Of a DNA stretch of 64,000 bases, positions 58,430 through 64,000 are shown one piece after another. The translations under genes were made by a program, and so were the position numbers. This stretch comes from Anaerolineae bacterium (GTDB taxonomy: Bacteria > Chloroflexota > Anaerolineae > Promineifilales > Promineifilaceae): NCBI GenBank assembly GCA_023954475.1, contig JAMLHW010000005.1, positions 124,001 to 188,000 on the forward strand. Direction: 5' to 3'. Each line of letters opens with the position of its first letter. The first letter of the stretch is position 1. The notes under the pieces were generated by a model. The model made no database searches. It saw only the letters and a list, made by a program, of their open reading frames with translations, and had not been told where the DNA came from.

Positions 58430-59971
58430 CTACCCTAAAATGTCCGCAACCACATCCTCGACATGGTACGGCACCTGACCCTGACGCGACAAACGGCGCA
58501 CGCCATCCAGATGATTGCCTAGCGTTACAATCGCCGGCTCTTCCACCCATTCACCCTGAATCTTCTTCACCTGACCCAGCCCGACAGTAGCGAGCAAGCC
58601 ATTACACAAACAACGCCGATCCTCAGTGTTGCGCTCCAGGCCTCGATCCTTCACATAAGACGCCACGGGTGCCGAAGGACAACGTTGAAATAATGTGCGT
58701 TTACCATGTGCATCCGGTTTGTTGAAGCCACGCTGTTGTAACATACCAATATCGCAAATACGTGGTCGATCAGCATAGACATCAGCCTGAGAAAGCGTCC
58801 CTTCCAATTGCGCAACTTTGAAGGAAAAACCAGTTGGTGAGAACGTGGTCGTGCGCACCAATTCATCGTCATCAGCGCCCTCTTTCATCGCAGACAAAAT
58901 GGCATTGCGGTATTCCGGCTTCATGCCCGATTCTTCCGACATGGCAAAGATCGTGCCAACCTGCACACCGTTCGCGCCTGCTGCCAACGCGTCGCGAAAT
59001 TTGGGGCCACTTCCGTAGCCACCTGCCAGCCAAAACGGGATGCCAACGGCGCGAATGGCAGCCAGATCCGCTTCATCGCGCTCACCATAAATCGGTTGTC
59101 CCAGTTCGTCGCGCGTGGGTGGCCCCAGCGGATTGGCATTGTGACCACCCGCCGTATGATGCTCAATGATAAAGCCGTCGGGAGGGGCGGTATCACTTTC
59201 AGCCAGTGCTTGTACGAGTCGTTCCAGTGACACAATCGCCAGAAACGCCGGTTTTTCCACTGGTTGCGCAGTAAATTTGCCGTCGACGATCTGTTTAGGA
59301 TCAAATACAATCGCAAATTCTTCGCCCGTTTCGCGGTAAAGCACTGAGATTTCATGCACGACCGCTTCGTGGTTGGTCAGTTGCTGACACAAAGCAGGTA
59401 ATCTGTCCGGGTTACCTGCGCCGACAACAACGCCATCAACACCAGCCAGCATAGCGCCATATAGGACATAGATCAGCGGTAGTTCGATTTTGTGAAGGAA
59501 GTTAATGAATATATTGCCGTCATGCCCTTCTTTGGCCAGCCACACTTCAGCAAAGCCAGTGGCGATCAGCAGTTCGATAATGTCGTCGTCCAGTTTGAGC
59601 AGTACCGTTTCGGCCGATCCGTTGGGCAAGGCAAACGTGCGCGATCCATCATGCCGCTGCACGATCTGCATTGGTGCGCTGCGATAACGGGCTTCGGGCG
59701 CCTTGCCGCCTGCAATGAAATATTTGTCGCAGATTTTTCGGCCGATTGCCACCCCGAATTTATCGTCGAGTGCCTGTAATGCGCGCCGTGCGTGGCCGCC
59801 GGGATCACCTAATTGCAGCAACCGCACATAGACAACGTCGAGTGCTGTCCCCGAGACTGTGCCAGCCGTAATGCCAGCCCGCTGCATGGCAACGGCGCGA
59901 GCCAGCCGCCAGTGAGATACATATACACCCATCCCGCCCTGAATGAGCTTGACTTGTTCAAGGTTTTCCAT
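58430..59971 (-). CDS. Nitronate monooxygenase/2-nitropropane dioxygenase-like flavoprotein
   Basis: A 513-residue FMN-dependent TIM-barrel protein of the NMO/FabK/PfaD group: QGGMGVYVSHWRLARAVA at the N-terminus, GVDGVVVGAGNP in the middle, HHTAGGHN (the catalytic His region), FWLAGGYGSGPKFRDALAAGANGVQVGTIFAMSEESG as the FMN phosphate loop. The C-terminus has CPSAPVASYVKDRG and CLCNG. Length exceeds that of NMO (about 330) and is nearer to the PfaD-like form. Oxidation of a nitronate or an enoyl reduction are both open. Confidence 0.85.
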   Translation of the reverse strand: MENLEQVKLIQGGMGVYVSHWRLARAVAMQRAGITAGTVSGTALDVVYVRLLQLGDPGGHARRALQALDDKFGVAIGRKICDKYFIAGGKAPEARYRSAPMQIVQRHDGSRTFALPNGSAETVLLKLDDDIIELLIATGFAEVWLAKEGHDGNIFINFLHKIELPLIYVLYGAMLAGVDGVVVGAGNPDRLPALCQQLTNHEAVVHEISVLYRETGEEFAIVFDPKQIVDGKFTAQPVEKPAFLAIVSLERLVQALAESDTAPPDGFIIEHHTAGGHNANPLGPPTRDELGQPIYGERDEADLAAIRAVGIPFWLAGGYGSGPKFRDALAAGANGVQVGTIFAMSEESGMKPEYRNAILSAMKEGADDDELVRTTTFSPTGFSFKVAQLEGTLSQADVYADRPRICDIGMLQQRGFNKPDAHGKRTLFQRCPSAPVASYVKDRGLERNTEDRRCLCNGLLATVGLGQVKKIQGEWVEEPAIVTLGNHLDGVRRLSRQGQVPYHVEDVVADILG

Positions 59972-60229
59972 GACGAATCCACCTCTGGCAATGAGCCATC
60001 GAGTCGGTCTATTTTACAGCGGCAAGTGGGAACGGTGGGTGTGCAGTCCAGAAGACGAAAATGGAGGGCAAATAACGCCACTCTTCTCGGCTTGCGGTTG
60101 ATAAATGGAGTATAGCCGAATGGTAAGGTTAACCCAACTTTTCTCAGGGTTTACCCTACCGCTACAAATTGAGGCGTCTGGCCGCCGAAAGAACAAGACG
60201 AGATGTTGTTGCTGCGCTTTGCAGTCGTA

Positions 60230-61756
60230 TTATTGGTTAGCTAACCACTCCAGAATAGCAGATAATGCTTCGTCATCGAGAATACGATCGGCGGCATTGT
60301 AATTGACACTATCGGCCGCTGTCAACGCATCGGCCGATTTTTCCTCATACTTCAGTATATGATTGGCATTCTCGGGATACACAAACGTCACCGTAGCGCT
60401 GTTGCCCACCGCTTCCTCCAGACGAGCGCCATCTGTCTCCCAATCGATTTGAATATCTTTCTTGCCGATCAACACCAGCACAGGCACCGTTACCTCCGTC
60501 AACCACTCAGCCGGATCGACCACAAATAATTCGCGTGTGAAAGGCAGATTGGCTGGCGTTTCCAAACTAAGCAACAGTTGCTGCAAACCTTCAGGCAGAT
60601 CCGGGCTGGGTGCGACCGGCTCACCGGCCAGGAAACGGGCAATTGCCTCGTCAAACAGCGCCAGCATCCCTTCAGGATCGAGAGTTCCGGCTAATTGCGG
60701 TTCGATTTGCGCGCGCAACACCTCAGCGAGAGTTCGTCCCGGCGGCGCTGCCAGGATCAACCCGGCAAGCGGCGTATTGGTCGCCTGACGCTGGTAATTG
60801 AGCGCGTGGAGTGTCCCCTCACTGTTGGCGAGCGCAAAAATGCGTGATGCGTCGACAGCGTCGTGATCTGCCAATAATGCCACACCGCCGGCCACTTCAT
60901 CGAGATGGCTTTGCATGCTCAACTGGCCCATCAATTTCGCCATGTTGCTGGCTGCGTTTGGGCCTGTAACGCGCTTATCGTAGCGCAAAGTCGCGTAGCC
61001 CGCGCGGGTAAGGGCATCGGCCAACAGCGCGGCACTGCCGTTTGTGCCGGGCAGCAACGGAGAATTCCAGTCGCGGTCGGTGGGACCGCTACCTGCCACC
61101 ATGATGACGGCAGGAAATGGGCCGTCTCCTTCAGGCAAGGTCAATGTTGCCCCAACAGTTGTATCGTCGATGGCCCACATAACCTCTTCTACGCTGTAAG
61201 GCAAATCAACCTCAACTTCTGCACTGTCGTCGACGGCGCGTTCGGCAGCCGTCAATTCGAATGTGCCGGTAGCCTCACCTTGCACGAAGTCGCCGGCAAT
61301 GGTTTCGGCCGAAACTGTACCGTCAAACTGCGCACCCACACCGGCGATCTCGAAATGCAGTTGGTCGCCGTCGAGCGTGATATTTTCCAGCGGCAAACCA
61401 ATTGCACCTTGCTGTGGGATGTCAATTGTCCCGACCAACGCATCAGCGTCACTGATGAACTCGACATTGATTCCAATCTCGACGCCGCTGGTCGCAATCA
61501 CACCCTCCCAGTACCCGACAGGCGCAGTGGTTGTGTCAGTTTCGGCCGAATCAGATTCGGGTGTGGCCGTTGGCTCAGGCGTATTCGTCGCAGGAATTGG
61601 CGTTGCCGTCGGTTCCGGCGTAAGTGTTGCCGTTGGCTCCGGCGTCGCCGTCGGTTCAGGTGGCACGGCAGTGGGCGTGGCTTCTTCCTGACCGCCACAG
61701 GCAATCAGAGTCAGCAAGATAGTGAAAAGGAGGAAGGTAGCTATTTGTCGTAACAT
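60230..61756 (-). CDS. Alpha/beta-hydrolase lipoprotein
   Basis: A 508-residue lipoprotein: lipobox LIAC (Cys20), a Thr/Pro/Glu linker to about residue 75, a beta domain (EGVIATSGVEIGINVEF) of the kind found before such hydrolases, and an alpha/beta hydrolase with oxyanion block VAGSGPTDRDWNSP, nucleophile elbow ALANSEGTLHAL, acid in VLIGKKDIQID and His in ENANHILK. It probably acts on an ester or peptide outside the membrane. Three TCGGCCGA sites encode Ser-Ala-Glu/Asp, one in the linker. Confidence 0.87.
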   Translation of the reverse strand: MLRQIATFLLFTILLTLIACGGQEEATPTAVPPEPTATPEPTATLTPEPTATPIPATNTPEPTATPESDSAETDTTTAPVGYWEGVIATSGVEIGINVEFISDADALVGTIDIPQQGAIGLPLENITLDGDQLHFEIAGVGAQFDGTVSAETIAGDFVQGEATGTFELTAAERAVDDSAEVEVDLPYSVEEVMWAIDDTTVGATLTLPEGDGPFPAVIMVAGSGPTDRDWNSPLLPGTNGSAALLADALTRAGYATLRYDKRVTGPNAASNMAKLMGQLSMQSHLDEVAGGVALLADHDAVDASRIFALANSEGTLHALNYQRQATNTPLAGLILAAPPGRTLAEVLRAQIEPQLAGTLDPEGMLALFDEAIARFLAGEPVAPSPDLPEGLQQLLLSLETPANLPFTRELFVVDPAEWLTEVTVPVLVLIGKKDIQIDWETDGARLEEAVGNSATVTFVYPENANHILKYEEKSADALTAADSVNYNAADRILDDEALSAILEWLANQ

Positions 61757-61811
61757 GGTGCTCTCCAGCCGGTCGACATCAGTTGCAGATGCTTTCTATT
61801 CGTCGCCAAAA

Positions 61812-61850
61812 TGCAAAAACGCGAGGCAGTAAGGGTAGCTCGCGTTTTTT
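61812..61850 (-). terminator. Intrinsic terminator after tRNA-Gln
   Basis: On the minus strand ACGCGAG (from the 61840s) pairs with CTCGCGT (61818-61824 side) around a short loop, with A runs and T runs on the two sides. It lies about 20 bp after the tRNA 3' end. Confidence 0.7.
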
Positions 61851-61869
61851 GTATGGGATCATATTTAGG

Positions 61870-61940
61870 CTGCCGGACCTGGATTCGAACCAAGACTAAT
61901 GGATTCAGAGTCCACTGTTCTACCATTAAACTATCCGGCA
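61870..61940 (-). tRNA. tRNA-Gln (anticodon CTG)
   Basis: A 71-nt cloverleaf on the minus strand. Acceptor arms TGCCGGA/TCCGGCA pair fully; the D arm is AGTTTAATGGTAGAACA; the anticodon arm GTGGA-CTCTGAA-TCCAT places CTG at 34-36; the T loop is GGTTCGAATCC. No encoded CCA. The U1-A72 acceptor start is typical of tRNA-Gln. It reads CAG codons. Confidence 0.93.
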
Positions 61941-62000
61941 ATGAACTGCTATTTTACTCAAGCGCCTTGCGCAGTGCAAACGACACGCAGCACGATTGTT

Positions 62001-62822
62001 TCAGCTCAATGTGAGTGACAGGTCATACACATGGCGTTTGCGCCAACCGGCAACGGCAGCAACCTGTGCTGCGGCATCTTTGCGCGACAAGCCGTCGGTC
62101 AGGGCAGCCGCCAATGCCGCTCTCACCTGATTTTCATCCCATTCGGCCGAATCGGGTTCTGCTCCCGCGATCACCACCGTCACTTCACCACGCACCTGTT
62201 CGCTGCCAAAATGAGCCAGCGCCGCTGCAGGCGTACCGCGCACAAGCTCTTCGTACAGCTTGGTCAATTCCCTCGCCACACACAGTTGCCGCTGGCCGAG
62301 TACCGCAGCTATGTCTTCCAGGAGCGCTGTCAGCCGGTTAGGCGACTCATAGACGATCAAAGTATGCGGCAATGGCGCCGCATCTTGCAGCGCAGCGCGG
62401 CGTGCTTTTTGTTGGCGCGGCAAAAATCCGAGGAAGAGAAAGCTGTCAGTCGGCAAACCGGAGGCAATCAGCGCCGTCGACACAGCCGATGGCCCGGGAA
62501 TGGGGATCACGTTTATTCCGGCATCGATGGCTGCGCGAACGAGTCGATAACCGGGATCGGATATCGACGGCATGCCGGCATCAGAGACGAGCGCCACATC
62601 GGCCGAAGCCAATCGCGCCACCAATTCGGCGACCTTTTCCGGCCCGCTGAACTCATGGTAACTGACCAACGGTGTTTCAATGGCATAGCGTTTGAGCAAT
62701 TTGCCGGTCGTGCGCGTATCTTCTGCCGCGATCACGCTGACCTCATGCAACACGCGCACGGCGCGAAAGGTCATATCTTCCAGATTGCCGATGGGTGTGC
62801 CAACGAGATACAGGTTACCCAT
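62001..62822 (-). CDS. rsmI: 16S rRNA (cytidine-1402-2'-O)-methyltransferase
   Basis: A 273-residue RsmI: NLYLVGTPIGNLEDMTFRA, IAAEDTRTTGKLL, ALVSDAGMPSISDPGYRLV, VIPIPGPSAVSTALIASGLPTDSFLFLGFLPR are the family blocks in order. It methylates the ribose of C1402 in the decoding centre. Start at 62822. Seven bases separate it from the parvulin gene upstream on the same strand, so they are likely one transcript. Confidence 0.95.
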   Translation of the reverse strand: MGNLYLVGTPIGNLEDMTFRAVRVLHEVSVIAAEDTRTTGKLLKRYAIETPLVSYHEFSGPEKVAELVARLASADVALVSDAGMPSISDPGYRLVRAAIDAGINVIPIPGPSAVSTALIASGLPTDSFLFLGFLPRQQKARRAALQDAAPLPHTLIVYESPNRLTALLEDIAAVLGQRQLCVARELTKLYEELVRGTPAAALAHFGSEQVRGEVTVVIAGAEPDSAEWDENQVRAALAAALTDGLSRKDAAAQVAAVAGWRKRHVYDLSLTLS

Positions 62823-62828
62823 GTGTGG

Positions 62829-63791
62829 TTAATCAAGACCGACCAGCACATCGACGACTGCTTGCGCCCGCGTTTCTTCGAGCCACGCTGTCGCCACTTC
62901 GTTGATGAGGCGCTGCTGCTGTACGGCAGTGTATGGGCGGGCCGGATCGCGGTCTGTTACGAGAACGACGTAATAGGTCGTGATACCGGTGGTGACGGAT
63001 ATGACATCGCTGAATACACCGGGCTGCAAGGCAAAGGCAGCGTCTTCCAGTTCGGGCACAGTAAGCATGCCGCGTGTAAACCAGCCGATGTCGCCACGTG
63101 TAGTCGCTTTGTTGGGATCGGTTGAGTAGAGATCGAGCAAGGTCACAAAGTCACCACCGCCCTGTAACTGAAAGACGACTTCAGCGGCATCTTCGGCGCT
63201 GTCCGTTTGAATGACGCGGGCACGGACAAATTCGGCCGAATCGCCCACGTCAGCCGTCACATCTTCCAGCACACGCGTGCGCAGCAACTCCGCAGCAACG
63301 GCATCGTGAAAGGTCGCTTCTGTGTAGCCATTTTCCGCCAGCCACAATTGATACGCTTCCGGGCCGATTTTGGCGACAGTCTCGGCAATGGCAGCATCTA
63401 CCTCTTCCGGCGTGATGCCGATGCCGCGCCGCGCCGCTTCCTGGGCAATCAACACATCTTCGATCAGCTTCTCCAGCGCCGCTTTGCGCGGATCGAGACC
63501 GCTAAACTGCACTTCCTGAATCGCCAATTCGCTCTCGTAAGCCTCGAGATAAATCGGCTCGCCATTAACCGTAGCGGCCAATGGGCGCGGTGTGGCGGTT
63601 GGCGTCGGGGTTGGTAACGGCGTGTTTGTCGGGGGAATGGGTGTGTTGGTGGCAGGAATGATTTCGGCCGAAAGCGGCGTCTCAACCTGACCATTACCCG
63701 CATCGTCGGCACATGCGCCCAAAATCAACGCTAATACAGCCAGCAATGCCACCCAAATGAAGCGTTTTCGAACAGATTCGAACAGTGTCAT
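62829..63791 (-). CDS. Parvulin-type peptidyl-prolyl isomerase lipoprotein (SurA/PrsA-like)
   Basis: A 320-residue lipoprotein: lipobox LGAC, a Thr/Pro-rich linker ([18 protein letters not shown]), an N-terminal helical chaperone part (about residues 70-180) and a parvulin domain (VRARVIQTDSAEDAAEVVFQLQGGGDF ... STDPNKATTRGDIGWFTRGML ... FSDVISVTTGITTYYVVLV). It aids folding of exported proteins outside the membrane. ATG at 63791 overlaps the stop of the upstream small gene (ATGA); 18 residues of in-frame extension are not supported. Confidence 0.9.
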   Translation of the reverse strand: MTLFESVRKRFIWVALLAVLALILGACADDAGNGQVETPLSAEIIPATNTPIPPTNTPLPTPTPTATPRPLAATVNGEPIYLEAYESELAIQEVQFSGLDPRKAALEKLIEDVLIAQEAARRGIGITPEEVDAAIAETVAKIGPEAYQLWLAENGYTEATFHDAVAAELLRTRVLEDVTADVGDSAEFVRARVIQTDSAEDAAEVVFQLQGGGDFVTLLDLYSTDPNKATTRGDIGWFTRGMLTVPELEDAAFALQPGVFSDVISVTTGITTYYVVLVTDRDPARPYTAVQQQRLINEVATAWLEETRAQAVVDVLVGLD

Positions 63792-63994
63792 GTGAACAAT
63801 TGTAGCAGCACGTAGACAATGATGACGATTGTGACGACGGCACATCCAACGCGAATGAGGGTATTGGCAATTGATGCAGCCAGCCGCAGCGCCACAATGA
63901 CGACCAGGATGATAAGCGCTGCCAGGACCAAATCGGGAATGAAATCGATGTTTATTCCCAGCCCGAGGGTAAAATCACGCAATCCGTCAAACAT
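63788..63994 (-). CDS. Small hydrophobic membrane protein
   Basis: A 68-residue protein with two membrane helices (IPDLVLAALIILVVIVALRLAASI and GCAVVTIVIIVYVLLQLF). Its stop overlaps the start of the parvulin gene, which supports a real coupled gene. No known domain is recognised. The start codon lies close to the window edge and a longer form cannot be excluded. Confidence 0.6.
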   Translation of the reverse strand: MFDGLRDFTLGLGINIDFIPDLVLAALIILVVIVALRLAASIANTLIRVGCAVVTIVIIVYVLLQLFT

Positions 63995-64000
63995 GCTACG

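Overview
This is a gene-dense, roughly 53% GC (estimated by eye) bacterial chromosome segment. It most resembles a member of the Chloroflexota (Anaerolineae/Ardenticatenia-like). Reasons: many lipoproteins with long Thr/Pro linkers after the lipobox, a PEP/pyruvate-binding-domain protein of a type I associate with that phylum, an FGE domain fused to an effector-associated domain, three M42 peptidases in a row, and a T-box leader. The assignment is inference; there is no rRNA in the window.

Layout. 1-4.7 kb: a same-strand run of a P-loop kinase, two tandem paralogous GNAT acetyltransferases and a SAM methyltransferase, then an FGE-sulfatase-like/EAD1 fusion. 4.8-7.8 kb: polysaccharide deacetylase lipoprotein (minus), ECF sigma factor and DegV protein. 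7.9-14.8 kb: an aerobic terminal oxidase operon (subunit II with a fused cytochrome c domain, an A2-type subunit I, subunits IV and III, CtaG, a FixH/YtkA-like protein, a small membrane protein, SURF1). 15-23 kb: transglutaminase, TauE permease, methyltransferase, PEP/pyruvate-binding protein, APH-like kinase. 23-27 kb: tgt-uppP-DEAD helicase (minus). 27-34 kb: M23 lipoprotein, Thr-Pro-rich secreted protein, three M42 peptidases, arylamine N-acetyltransferase. 34-38.4 kb: an AttEFGH-like ABC exporter module (minus). 38.7-41.3 kb: M1 peptidase, DUF120-like protein, dcd. 41-47.5 kb: two GT2 glycosyltransferases, methylmalonyl-CoA epimerase, FbpB-like permease, crotonase, ferritin. 47.7-56.4 kb: small proteins, a BrnT-type toxin-antitoxin pair, ileS, Mrr, DUF3253, and an alaX gene behind a T-box leader. 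56.4-64 kb: ABC1/UbiB kinase, tRNA-Glu, nitronate monooxygenase-like enzyme, hydrolase lipoprotein, tRNA-Gln, rsmI, parvulin lipoprotein.

The strongest unexplained signal is genome-scale. The palindrome TTCGGCCGAA, with core TCGGCCGA, is scattered through almost every gene and many spacers on average every ~640 bp. By hand I count about 100 cores and just under 50 complete decamers, against about one core expected from base composition. It is read in all three codon phases, so the constraint acts on DNA. This looks like a highly iterated palindrome comparable to cyanobacterial HIP1 but with a different sequence.

The ileS locus is the second hot spot. The enzyme carries a swapped GVHH in place of HIGH and EMHKS in place of KMSKS. 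A perfect 16-bp-arm palindrome lies in frame in its coding sequence. A toxin-antitoxin cassette sits between its 3' end and a diverged second copy of that 3' end.
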